A stretch of DNA of 64,000 bases. It comes from Rhodosalinus halophilus. GTDB taxonomy: Bacteria > Pseudomonadota > Alphaproteobacteria > Rhodobacterales > Rhodobacteraceae. Under the pieces are notes generated by a model, which was not told the origin of the DNA, made no database searches, and saw only the letters and a program-made list of their open reading frames with translations. The position numbers and the translations under genes were made by a program. The first letter of the stretch is position 1; each line of letters opens with the position of its first letter. The stretch lies in contig NZ_QNTQ01000016.1 of assembly GCF_003298775.1 (NCBI RefSeq), positions 1 through 64,000 on the forward strand, in the 5' to 3' direction. Shown here piece after piece: positions 36,832-44,998 of this stretch.

Positions 36832-37763
36832 TGGGCCCGGAGTTCGTCCAGTTCTCGTTGACGCCGATCCTGATCGGGATCTTCGCCTCGGTCGCCTGCG
36901 CGCTGCCGGGAAACTTCCTGATCCTGCGCCGGCAAGCGCTGATCGGTGACGCCATCAGCCACGTGGTGCTGCCGGGAATCGTCGTGGCCTTCCTCGTCAC
37001 GGGTGTCGTCGCCGCGATCCCGATGCTGCTGGGGGCGGCGGCGGCGGCGGTGGTCGCCGTCGTCCTCATCGAGGCGGTCAAGCGGCTGGGCAGCATCGAG
37101 CCCGGCGCGGCGATGGGCGTGGTCTTCACCACTATGTTCGCCGCCGGCGTGCTGATCCTCGAGCAGACGGACACGAGCGACGTGCATCTCGACGTGCAGC
37201 ACGCGCTGATGGGCAATCTGGAGACGCTGGTCTGGTTCCGCGCGACGGGATGGGAGTCGCTGCTCGATCCGGCCGCGCTCGCCACCGTGCCCGACGAGCT
37301 GCCGCGCATGGCCGTGGTCTGCGCGCTGCTCGTCGCCTGCACCGTCGTCTTCTGGCGCTGGCTCAAGATCGCCACCTTCGACGAGGGCTTCGCCCGGGCC
37401 CTGGGCATTCCCGCCTCGGCCGTGGGCTTCGGCCTCGTCATCGCGGCCGCGGTCGCCGCCGTGACGGCCTTCGACGCGGTGGGGTCGATCATCGTGATCG
37501 CCATGTTCGTCTGCCCGCCCGCCGCGGCGCGGCTCATGACCAACCGGCTCGCGCATCAGGTCTGGTGGTCGGTCGGCTTCGCCACGCTCTCGGCGGTGCT
37601 GGGCTACGTCTTCGCCGGCTACGGGCCGCTCTGGTTCGGGGCCGAGAACGCCGTCAGCGCCGCGGGCATGATCGCCGCCGTCTCGGGCGCGATCCTCGGC
37701 CTCGCCTGCCTCTTCGGCCCGCACCGGAGCCGGGTTGGTGTGGGCAGGCAGGAGGCGCCTTGA
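36831..37763 (+). CDS. Second metal ABC permease
   Basis: A 310-residue ABC-3 family permease, paralogous to the preceding gene but lacking its soluble tail. It shows ACALPGNFLILRRQALIGDAISHVVLPGIV, IEPGAAMGVVFTTMFAAGVL, DEGFARALGIPASAVGF and VIAMFVCPPAAARLMTNRL. The two permeases probably form a heterodimer. The start ATG shares a base with the previous stop. The operon order (binding protein, ATPase, two permeases) is that of sitABCD. No metal regulator gene lies directly beside it. Confidence 0.93.
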   Translation: MGPEFVQFSLTPILIGIFASVACALPGNFLILRRQALIGDAISHVVLPGIVVAFLVTGVVAAIPMLLGAAAAAVVAVVLIEAVKRLGSIEPGAAMGVVFTTMFAAGVLILEQTDTSDVHLDVQHALMGNLETLVWFRATGWESLLDPAALATVPDELPRMAVVCALLVACTVVFWRWLKIATFDEGFARALGIPASAVGFGLVIAAAVAAVTAFDAVGSIIVIAMFVCPPAAARLMTNRLAHQVWWSVGFATLSAVLGYVFAGYGPLWFGAENAVSAAGMIAAVSGAILGLACLFGPHRSRVGVGRQEAP

Positions 37764-37845
37764 TGGCGATTGGCAGCCCGCAGGATCGGAGGACACATGC
37801 CGGACCGGTACGAATGGCCCTCCGAGCGGTCAGAGGCATTGCGTC

Positions 37846-38502
37846 GTGAGCGCCGAGGATGATGCGGCGCGTTGGGAGGCTGCGATCGAGCGCGCGTATC
37901 AGGCGCGGCGCCGGCGCTACCCCGATCAGGCGCTGGAGTGGCGTCTGCTCTACAGCCCCCGTCGCGTGCTGAACGGAGCGCGGGTTGCATTCATCGGCCT
38001 GAACCCCGGCGGCAGGGTCGTGGACCCGTCTCACGGGAAATTTTCGAGCGAGGCCGGGTCCGCCTATCGCCGGGAGGTCGAAGACTGGGGGCCGAGCAGC
38101 GCATTGCAGGATCAGGTCATGGCGCTTTTCGCCCGGCTCGACGTGGTGCCCGAGGAGGTTCTTGCAGGGAATCTCGTGCCGTTCCGCTCCCCGAGCGAAG
38201 ACACGCTGCAGGGTGCTCCCGAAGCGATAGCCTTCGGCAAGACCCTCTGGAGGGAAATCCTCGGCAAGGTCACGCCGCGGGTCGTGGTGTCGATGGGACG
38301 CACAGCAAATCGCGAAATCGCAAGCCTTCTCCGGGTTCGCGCCGCCAGGCGCTATCCGACGGGATGGGGCAACTACACGGCGTCTCGGGGCACCTTTCCC
38401 GGCGGGATATGGATCGGCCTGCCGCATCTTTCCCAATTCAAGATCATGAAAAGGCGCGAGAGCCAGGAGGCGCTGGACGACCTGTTCAGGAACCTCGGGT
38501 GA
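37846..38502 (+). CDS. Uracil-DNA-glycosylase-superfamily-like protein
   Basis: A 218-residue protein. Motifs resemble the UDG fold: FIGLNPGGRVVDPSHGKFSS (motif A-like, GLNP), a central NLVPFRSP segment, VVVSMGRTANREI (strand), and a C-terminal GLPHLSQFKIM (the H...S motif B position). Motif A lacks the usual catalytic Asp directly after Gly-x-Asn-Pro, so activity on uracil is unsure. The start is taken as GTG at 37846; an upstream frame overlaps the permease end. It converges with the MerR gene and overlaps it by 17 bases. Alternative: an uncharacterised nucleic-acid-binding protein of similar fold. Confidence 0.6.
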   Translation: MSAEDDAARWEAAIERAYQARRRRYPDQALEWRLLYSPRRVLNGARVAFIGLNPGGRVVDPSHGKFSSEAGSAYRREVEDWGPSSALQDQVMALFARLDVVPEEVLAGNLVPFRSPSEDTLQGAPEAIAFGKTLWREILGKVTPRVVVSMGRTANREIASLLRVRAARRYPTGWGNYTASRGTFPGGIWIGLPHLSQFKIMKRRESQEALDDLFRNLG

Positions 38503-38932
38503 CTGTTTCGCGCTCTTCGCCATGCTCCGTCAGGCACCTCGAGCGGTCACGCAGCACCTCCAGCACGCGGCAGTCGGCAATCCGGTCGCCGCGGCAGTCC
38601 TCGAGCATGCGGCGCAGTTCGGCGCGCAGCGCGTCGAGCCGCGCGATCCGGCGTTCGACCTCGCCGAGCTGCCGCTGCGCGATCCGGTCCACTTCGGCGC
38701 AGGGCCGCTCCGGATCGTCGGCGAGGCCGAGCAGATCGCGGATGGCGTCCAGGCCGAAGCCCAGTTCCCGCGCGTGCCGGATGAAGGCCAGCCGGTCGAG
38801 GTCCGACGGCGCGTAGCGGCGCTGCCCGCCCGCGGTCCGGGCGGGCGCGGGCATCAGCCCGATCTGTTCGTAGTAGCGGATGGTCTGCACCTTGGTGCCG
38901 GTGTCGCGCGCCAGTGCGCCGATCGTCAGCAT
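38486..38932 (-). CDS. MerR-family metal-responsive regulator (PbrR/ZntR/CadR-like)
   Basis: A 148-residue MerR protein: MLTIGALARDTGTKVQTIRYYEQIGLM (winged helix), RRYAPSDLDRLAFIRHARELGF, then a dimerisation helix. Metal-binding Cys are ERPCAEVD near residue 79 and a C-terminal set (LEDCRGD, ADCRV, RCLTEHG). This layout fits divalent-metal (Pb/Cd/Zn) or Hg sensors rather than CueR. It is divergent from a Cys-rich permease gene, and both promoters contain GAACCTACAG, so it likely controls both. The ATG at 38932 opens the winged helix. Confidence 0.9.
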   Translation of the reverse strand: MLTIGALARDTGTKVQTIRYYEQIGLMPAPARTAGGQRRYAPSDLDRLAFIRHARELGFGLDAIRDLLGLADDPERPCAEVDRIAQRQLGEVERRIARLDALRAELRRMLEDCRGDRIADCRVLEVLRDRSRCLTEHGEERETVTRGS

Positions 38933-38959
38933 CGCGCTGCTCCCTGCTCTCTTCACGAA

Positions 38960-38969
38960 CTGTAGGTTC
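38960..38969 (-). promoter_or_regulatory. MerR operator half on the regulator side
   Basis: On the minus strand GAACCTACAG, identical to the bases in the permease promoter at 39044-39053, about 28 bases before the MerR gene. Autoregulation is inferred. Confidence 0.45.
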
Positions 38970-39041
38970 GGGCCGGGCCGCCGGCAAGGCGAGCCGGGGG
39001 CGCGCGCGGGACCACGCCGCGACGCGAGCGTCCTGCGCCTC

Positions 39042-39072
39042 TTGAACCTACAGCGGCTAGAGGATGCATATC
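39042..39072 (+). promoter_or_regulatory. MerR-type promoter of the Cys-rich permease
   Basis: -35 TTGAAC (39042-39047), 19-bp spacer containing CTACAG-CGG-CTAGAGG, -10 CATATC (39067-39072). Spacing and spacer symmetry are like the PbrR/MerR operator. The predicted transcript would start near 39079. Confidence 0.65.
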
Positions 39073-39078
39073 CGCCGC

Positions 39079-40242
39079 ATGACCGACGACCGAACCCTGT
39101 CCCGGCGCGCCCCCATGCCCAGCAGGCCCCCGTGCTGTGGCGGCGATTTCGTCCTTCCGGACGCGGCTCCGCCGCACGTCGAGGACGCGGCATGCTGCGG
39201 TGGCGACGCTTCGGCGGGTGGGGGGCGGCGGCGCTTCGACTGGCTGCTCTGGGGATCGGCGCTCGCGATCCTGCTGGCCTATCCCGCCTCCTTCGCCATC
39301 GGCCAGGATACGCCCTTCGGGCTGGGGCACTTCGCCCATGGCGTGCGCGAGATGATGAACGCGATGTGGTGGGGCATCCTGGTGGGCATGCTCGCTGTCG
39401 GACTGATCGACCGGGTGCCGCGGGCCTTCGTCATCGGCGTCATCGGCCGCGACCAGGGCGCGAAGAGCCTCCTGCGCGCCGTGCTGGCGGGCGTTCTGCT
39501 CGATCTGTGCAATCACGGCGTGCTGATGGTGGGCGCCAAGCTCTACGAGCGGGGCGCGAGCCTGGGCCAGGTCTTCGCCTTCCTGATCGCGAGTCCCTGG
39601 AACTCGCTTTCCCTCACCATCATCATCGGCGCGCTGATGGGCTGGGGATGGATGGTCGTCTTCCTCGTCGCATCGCTGGTCATGGCGCTGCTGACCGGCC
39701 TCGTGGTCGAGGCGCTGGAGCGCAGCGGCCGGGTGAGGCCCAATCCGAACCGCGTGGACCTGCCCGCCGGTTTCGACCTCTGGCGCGAGGCGAAGGCGGG
39801 GCTCGCGGCGCAACGCTACGACCTTGCGTTCTTCGGCGACGTGGCCCGCCGCGCCGTCACGGCCAGCCGGATGATCCTGCGCTGGCTGCTCTTCGGGGTC
39901 GTCCTGGCGGCGCTCATTCAGGCGACGGTGCCAGCGGAGGTGTTCCGGACATGGTTCGGTCCGACGCTCATGGGCCTCGCCGCGACGCTGGCGGCGGCCA
40001 CGATCATCGAGGTCTGCTCGGAGGGGTCGGTGCCGATCGCCGCGGATCTGATGACGCGCGCAGCGGCGCCGGGAAACGCCTTCACCTTCCTCATGGCCGG
40101 GGTCGCCACAGACTATACCGAAATCCTGATCCTGCGCGAGGCGACCGGCCGACTGCGCGCCGCGCTGCTGCTCCCGCTGCTCACGGTGCCGCAGGTCGTG
40201 GCCATCGGCTGGGCGCTGAACGTCACGGGACCGGCGGGCTGA
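39079..40242 (+). CDS. Cys-rich DUF318/ArsP-type permease
   Basis: A 387-residue membrane protein of the predicted-permease (DUF318, ArsP/SO_0444) family with about eight helices. Before the first helix lie two CCGGD motifs (PPCCGGDF and ACCGGDAS), probable metal-thiolate sites. Later segments include LLDLCNHGVLMVGAKLYERG, SPWNSLSLTIIIGALMGWGW and EVCSEGSVPIAADLMTRAA, whose conserved Cys also fits the family. It probably exports a soft metal or metalloid sensed by the divergent MerR. The usual first ATG (39064) lies inside the -10 region, so translation should begin at 39079 (then nearly leaderless) or 39115. No ribosome site is visible for either. Confidence 0.85.
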   Translation: MTDDRTLSRRAPMPSRPPCCGGDFVLPDAAPPHVEDAACCGGDASAGGGRRRFDWLLWGSALAILLAYPASFAIGQDTPFGLGHFAHGVREMMNAMWWGILVGMLAVGLIDRVPRAFVIGVIGRDQGAKSLLRAVLAGVLLDLCNHGVLMVGAKLYERGASLGQVFAFLIASPWNSLSLTIIIGALMGWGWMVVFLVASLVMALLTGLVVEALERSGRVRPNPNRVDLPAGFDLWREAKAGLAAQRYDLAFFGDVARRAVTASRMILRWLLFGVVLAALIQATVPAEVFRTWFGPTLMGLAATLAAATIIEVCSEGSVPIAADLMTRAAAPGNAFTFLMAGVATDYTEILILREATGRLRAALLLPLLTVPQVVAIGWALNVTGPAG

Positions 40243-40263
40243 TCGCACCATCCGCGGCCGGGC

Positions 40264-40893
40264 TCAGCGGAGACTGCTCTCCAGTCCCCGGATGAGCGTG
40301 TCGAGGGCGAAGTCGAAGTCGGCGTCGGGATCGACCGCGCCGATCTCCTCGGCCAGTTCCGCCGTCACGGGACAGGCGCGGGCCGGCAGGCTGGCCTCGA
40401 AAGCCGCGCGCTCGGCCGCGTCGAAGGGCTCCATCCAGCCGCTGATCTCGTCCACGGCGAAGGCCTCGGCATAGGTCAGCAGCAGGCGCGCGGCCTGCAC
40501 GGCGCGGCGCGGCGGGAAACCCGCCCGCCGCAGGGTGGCGAGGACCGCCTCGCGCAGGCGGTGCTCGGCGGAGAGCCATTCGTCGTAGAGCTCGTAGGCG
40601 CGAAACGTCCCCGGATGGCGGCGCGCGAGGTCGCGCAAGCCGTTGCACATATTGCGCAGATCCTCGCGCCAGTCCTTGCCCGGAGGCGGCACCGGACATT
40701 CCGCCATCATCGTCTCGAGGACCTCGTGCAGCAAGGCGCGCCGATTGGCGAAATGATGATAGAGCGCCATGGGATCGACGCCGAGATCGGCGGCGAGCTT
40801 GCGCATGCTGAAGCCCCTCTCGCCCTCTCGGTCGAGAATCTCCATCGCAGCCCGGACGATCGTTTCACGCGACAGCTTGGCCGGTCTCGGCAC
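40264..40893 (-). CDS. TetR-family repressor
   Basis: A 209-residue TetR-type repressor with the helix-turn-helix at residues about 10-50 (TIVRAAMEILDREGERGFSMRKLAADLGVDPMALYHHF) and a C-terminal ligand domain of the TetR_C type. The start is GTG at 40893, with GGGAG before it. It is divergent from an FAD amine-oxidase-like gene, and a perfect CTCTAC...GTAGAG palindrome lies between. The effector is unknown. Confidence 0.9.
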   Translation of the reverse strand: MPRPAKLSRETIVRAAMEILDREGERGFSMRKLAADLGVDPMALYHHFANRRALLHEVLETMMAECPVPPPGKDWREDLRNMCNGLRDLARRHPGTFRAYELYDEWLSAEHRLREAVLATLRRAGFPPRRAVQAARLLLTYAEAFAVDEISGWMEPFDAAERAAFEASLPARACPVTAELAEEIGAVDPDADFDFALDTLIRGLESSLR

Positions 40894-40912
40894 GGCCGGT
40901 CTCCCTTTTTCG

Positions 40913-40941
40913 TTGACTAACTCTACAGCGTAGAGCTACTT
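40913..40941 (+). promoter_or_regulatory. Promoter with perfect palindromic operator
   Basis: TTGACT (40913-40918), 17-bp spacer, CTACTT (40936-40941). The spacer contains CTCTACAGCGTAGAG (40921-40935), a 6+3+6 perfect palindrome, the likely TetR site. It blocks the promoter of the amine-oxidase-like gene. Confidence 0.55.
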
Positions 40942-40981
40942 TACGTTCCGATCTTGCCGCGCAGGTTAGGAGTATCCCGGC

Positions 40982-42319
40982 ATGACGTCACGCGACCACG
41001 GACTCACGCGCCGCGGCTTCGTCTCGATTTCGGGCGCAGCGACGCTCCTGCCCTCGGCTGCGGCGGCGAGCCAGGACTTTCCCGCCAACCCCGACGTGGT
41101 GATCGTGGGCGCCGGCGCCGCGGGCATCGCCGCGGCCCATGTGCTGCGCACCGCGGGACTCAGCCATGTCCACCTCGAGGCCGGCCGATACGTCGGCGGG
41201 CGCGCGCGCACCGAGACCGAGAGCTTCGGCGTGCCGCACGACCTGGGCGCGCACTGGGTGCAGAACGGGCGGCGCAACCCCTATTTCGCGCGCGCCGAGG
41301 CGAGCGGACACCGCTTCTACCGCGCGCCGGAGGCGTTCCGCATCTTCACCGACGACCGCCCCGCGAGCCCGGCCGAAACCGCCGAACTCTGGGACGCCTG
41401 GGACGCGGTGGAGGGTGCGATCGGCAAGGCCGGACGGCGGGGCCGCGACATCGCACCGGCCGGGGTCGTTCCCTCGACCGGCACCTGGACGCGCACCGCC
41501 TGGTTCGGCATCGGCCCCTGGGAGATGGGCAAGGACATGGACGCCTTCTCCTGCGCGGACTGGTGGAACTCGGCCGACAGCACCGATTACTACCATGCTG
41601 CCGGGTACGGCACGCTGGTGGCAACCCATGCCGCCGGCCTGCCGATCGCGCGGAACACGCCAGCCACGCGCATCCGCTGGGGCGGGCCGGGCGTGGAGGT
41701 CGAGACGCCACGCGGCATGATCCGGGCGCGCGCGGTCATCGTCACCGTCTCGACGGGGGTGCTGGCGGCGGGCGGCATCGCCTTCGACCCCGCCCTTCCC
41801 GAGCCGAAGCAGGCGTCGTTCCACGAGATCGCGATGGGCGACTACAACCACATCACCCTGCGCTTCGCCGAAGACATCTTCGGTATGGGCGAGGACGGAT
41901 ACCTGCTGCATCAGGTGGACGCGAGCGACGAGGCCTTCGGCGCGCTGACGAATGCCAGCGGCACGGGGCTGGCCTATTGCGACGTGGGGGGCCGCTTCGC
42001 GCGCGACCTCGAGCAGGCCGGCCCGGACGCCGCGATCGACTTCGTCCTGGGCAAGCTGCGCGGGATGATCGGGTCAGACGTGGACCGCCATTACATGGGC
42101 GGCGCCGTCACGGCCTGGAGCAGCGACCCCCTGGTGCGGGGCTGCTACGCCTCGGCCCGGCCGGGCGGTTACCCGATGCGCGAGGTGCTGCGCGCGCCGG
42201 TCGCCGACCGGATCTTCTTCGCCGGCGAGGCCTGCCACGAGGATCTCTGGGCGACGGTCGGCGGCGCCGACATCTCGGGGACCGAGACGGCCCGCGCGGT
42301 GGTGCGCCTTCTGGCCTGA
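40982..42319 (+). CDS. Tat-exported FAD-dependent amine oxidase-like protein
   Basis: A 445-residue flavoprotein of the amine oxidase/monoamine-polyamine oxidase family. The N-terminus LTRRGFVSISGAATLLPSAA is a Tat-like signal. The FAD-binding motif is VVIVGAGAAGIAAAHVL, then LEAGRYVGGRART and DLGAHWVQNGRRNP. The C-terminal FAD-binding segment is IFFAGEACHEDLWATVGGA. The mid part includes LAAGGIAFDPALPEPK, typical of polyamine-oxidase-like members. It would oxidise an amine in the periplasm or at the membrane. A divergent TetR gene and shared palindrome indicate its regulation. The gene faces the dimethylglycine-dehydrogenase-like gene end to end. Confidence 0.85.
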   Translation: MTSRDHGLTRRGFVSISGAATLLPSAAAASQDFPANPDVVIVGAGAAGIAAAHVLRTAGLSHVHLEAGRYVGGRARTETESFGVPHDLGAHWVQNGRRNPYFARAEASGHRFYRAPEAFRIFTDDRPASPAETAELWDAWDAVEGAIGKAGRRGRDIAPAGVVPSTGTWTRTAWFGIGPWEMGKDMDAFSCADWWNSADSTDYYHAAGYGTLVATHAAGLPIARNTPATRIRWGGPGVEVETPRGMIRARAVIVTVSTGVLAAGGIAFDPALPEPKQASFHEIAMGDYNHITLRFAEDIFGMGEDGYLLHQVDASDEAFGALTNASGTGLAYCDVGGRFARDLEQAGPDAAIDFVLGKLRGMIGSDVDRHYMGGAVTAWSSDPLVRGCYASARPGGYPMREVLRAPVADRIFFAGEACHEDLWATVGGADISGTETARAVVRLLA

Positions 42320-42332
42320 CCCGCGCGCGCGA

Positions 42333-44789
42333 TCAGCACTTCACGCGCGCCATCTGCGGGTCGAGCATCGGCCGCAGCGCGGCGCGGGCCGGCACCCGCT
42401 CGCCCGCGACGTCCACCTCCCACGGGCCGGCCTCGACGATCTCGGGCGTCACGGGGCGGTCGAGTTCGACGAAGCCGATCCCCACCGCGCCGCCCAGCGT
42501 GTGGCCGTAGCCCCCCACTTGAAGGTGGCCGACCGCCGCGCCGTCGAGATAGACGACCTCGTTGCCGTAGAGCAGCGGCTCGGGATCCTCGAGCAGAAAT
42601 TGCAGCATCCGGGTCTTCGGCACGCCTCGCGCCTTGATCGCGGCGAGCGCGTCGCGCCCGATGAAGCCGCCCGGCTTGTCGAGCTTCACCGCGAATCCCA
42701 GGCCCGCCTCGATCGGGTTGTCGGTGTTGTCCACGTCGATGCCGAAGTCGCGGTAGGCCTTTTCCAGGCGCAGCGAGTTCAGCGTCTGCATGCCGGCGTT
42801 CCGGACGCCGAGGTCGCGGCCGGCCTTCATCAGCAGGTCATAGACCTGCACGGCCGCTGTCGCGGGCACGTGCAGCTCCCAGCCCAGCTCGCCCACGAAG
42901 GTCACGCGGAAGGCGAGAAGGCTCCAGTAACCGACGTCGATCTCGCGCGCGGTCATGAAGGGGAACCCCTCGTGGCCGAGGTCCGCGGTGCTCACCCTCT
43001 GCATCAGCGCCCGCGCCTTCGGACCGTGAACGTTGATCTGCGTGATGCCGGCGGTGATGTCGGTGATGGTGACGCATTCGCCCGCGCCGATATGGCGGCG
43101 CATCCGCATCTCGGTGTGGCCGTGCGAGTTCTCGCCCACCACGACGAGAAAGCGTGTCTCCGACAGCCGGGTGACAGTCAGGTCGGCCTCGAAGCCGCCG
43201 GCCTCGTTCGCCCAGGCGGTATAGACGACGCGGCCGGGCGCCACATCCACCTCGTTGCAGCTCAGCCGCGAGAGCAGCGCGCAGGCGTCCGGCCCCTCGA
43301 CCGAGAACTTGGACATGCTCGACATGTCCATCACGATCACGCCCTCGCGCGCCGCGCGGTGTTCCTCGGCGTGCCAGTCCCACCAGTTCTGGCGGAACCA
43401 GCTCAGCCTTTCGATCCTCGCCTCCTCCGGCGTGGGCGCGAACCAGTCGGGCTGTTCCCAGCCGTTGCCCTCGGTGAAATACGCGCCAGCGGCCTTCAGC
43501 CGGTCGTAGAGCACCGAGCGCTTGAGGTTGCGCGCGGTTTTCGGCGCCTCGTTGTGGTAGTGCTGGCCGAACATCTTGCCCAGCAGTTCCGTCGTCCGGT
43601 CGCGGCGGAAGGCCGGCGTGGCGTGATGCTTCGTGAAGCGGTTCACGTTGATGCCCGTCACGTCGATGGGCGGAAGCCCGTCCACGATCCAGTGGGCGAG
43701 CACCCGGCCCGTCCCTGCCCCGTTCAGGATACCCAGCGAGTTCATCCCGCAGGCCACCCAGCAGTTGCGCAGCTCGGGCGTCTCGCCCACCAGCGGCGCG
43801 TTGTCCGGCGTGAAGCTCTCCGGCCCGCAGAAGAGCTTGCGCACGCCCACGTCCATGGCCTGCGGCACGCGGCTGTAGGCGAGCTCCAGCCAGGGGCCCA
43901 CCCGGTCCCAGTCGGGCTCGATCTCGCCGAAGGCGAAATCCTCGGGGATGCCCTCGAGCTTCCAGGGCGCGGCGCCGGGCTCGAAGAGGCCGAGCATCAG
44001 GCCGCCCACCTCCTCGCGGTAGTAGGTGTAGGTCTTGGGATCCTCCAGAACCGGCAGGTCGCGCGGCAGCCCCTCGATCTTGTCGGTGATGAGATAGTAG
44101 TGCTCGGCCGCCTGCAGCGGCAGGGTGATGCCGGCCCGCGCGCCCAGCTGCCGCGACCACATGCCGCCGCAGATCACCACATGCTCGGCGCGGATCTCCT
44201 CGCCCCCGGCGGTGCGCACGCCCACGGCGCGGTCCCTTTCCGTGAGGATCTCCGCCACGGCGGTGTTCTCGAAGATCTTCGCGCCGCCCATGCGCGCGCC
44301 CCTGGCGAGCGACATGGTCACGTCCACCGGGTTCGCGCGGCCATCCTCGGCGATGTAGAATCCGGCCAGCACGTCGCGCACGTCGCCGATGGGAAAGAGC
44401 TCCTGCACCTCGCGCGGCGAGACCTCGTGCATCTCGATCCCGTGGCGCCGCATGAAGGGCGCGACCCGGCGCATCTCGTGCACCCGCTCCTCGTTGCTGG
44501 CGACCTGAAGGTAGCCCACGGCGCGGAAACCCGTGGGCACGCCCGTCTCCTCCTCGAGCCGGGCATAGAGGTCGCGGCCATGCGTGTAGATCTCGCATTC
44601 CGCCTCGGACTTCAGCAGGCCGGCGACGATCAGGCCCGCGGCATGCCAGGTCGTCCCCGAGGTGAGCTGATCGCGCTCCAGAACGACCACGTCCGCAACG
44701 CCGAGCTTCGTCAGGTGATAGGCGGTGTTGCAGCCGATCGAGCCGCCCCCCACGATGACCACTTGCGCGTGCGATGGCAGCCTCGGCAT
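42333..44789 (-). CDS. Dimethylglycine/sarcosine-dehydrogenase-like flavoprotein
   Basis: An 818-residue two-part enzyme. Residues 1 to about 390 form a DAO-type FAD domain (VVIVGGGSIGCNTAYHL; LTSGTTWHAAGL, where His is the known covalent flavin site in this family), then a linker. From about 430 the GcvT-like folate-binding half follows (KFSVEGPDACALLSRL, VDVAPGRVVYTAWANE, FVGELGWELHVPATA, ending in a GCV_T C-terminal barrel). It would oxidatively demethylate an N-methylated amine, with the methyl group passed to folate. The divergent aldehyde dehydrogenase and the TetR-type box between them (44862-44881) suggest co-regulation. A paralogue begins at 61756. Confidence 0.9.
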   Translation of the reverse strand: MPRLPSHAQVVIVGGGSIGCNTAYHLTKLGVADVVVLERDQLTSGTTWHAAGLIVAGLLKSEAECEIYTHGRDLYARLEEETGVPTGFRAVGYLQVASNEERVHEMRRVAPFMRRHGIEMHEVSPREVQELFPIGDVRDVLAGFYIAEDGRANPVDVTMSLARGARMGGAKIFENTAVAEILTERDRAVGVRTAGGEEIRAEHVVICGGMWSRQLGARAGITLPLQAAEHYYLITDKIEGLPRDLPVLEDPKTYTYYREEVGGLMLGLFEPGAAPWKLEGIPEDFAFGEIEPDWDRVGPWLELAYSRVPQAMDVGVRKLFCGPESFTPDNAPLVGETPELRNCWVACGMNSLGILNGAGTGRVLAHWIVDGLPPIDVTGINVNRFTKHHATPAFRRDRTTELLGKMFGQHYHNEAPKTARNLKRSVLYDRLKAAGAYFTEGNGWEQPDWFAPTPEEARIERLSWFRQNWWDWHAEEHRAAREGVIVMDMSSMSKFSVEGPDACALLSRLSCNEVDVAPGRVVYTAWANEAGGFEADLTVTRLSETRFLVVVGENSHGHTEMRMRRHIGAGECVTITDITAGITQINVHGPKARALMQRVSTADLGHEGFPFMTAREIDVGYWSLLAFRVTFVGELGWELHVPATAAVQVYDLLMKAGRDLGVRNAGMQTLNSLRLEKAYRDFGIDVDNTDNPIEAGLGFAVKLDKPGGFIGRDALAAIKARGVPKTRMLQFLLEDPEPLLYGNEVVYLDGAAVGHLQVGGYGHTLGGAVGIGFVELDRPVTPEIVEAGPWEVDVAGERVPARAALRPMLDPQMARVKC

Positions 44790-44861
44790 TCCCCGTCCCT
44801 CCTGTGCCTCTCCCGTGTCCCCGAAGCATTGCGCCCCGGCATCGACGCGTGCAAGGAGATT

Positions 44862-44881
44862 TTGAATGAACGCTCAATCAA
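44862..44881. promoter_or_regulatory. BetI-like operator 1
   Basis: TTGAATGAACGCTCAATCAA, an almost complete 20-bp inverted repeat. It lies between the divergent flavoprotein (42333) and aldehyde dehydrogenase (44999) genes. The same box occurs at 54060 and 54995, so a TetR-type regulator encoded nearby (49236 or 54277) is the likely binder. Confidence 0.75.
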
Positions 44882-44998
44882 TGGCGCGTAGCGCCACAGC
44901 AGCGCGCGATCTGCTGTCGGAGCCGCGCCGCATCTGGCAGCATGATGGAAGACCGACGCCCGACCGGGCCGCACGGCAGTGAGTGGAGGAAAGCCAGG

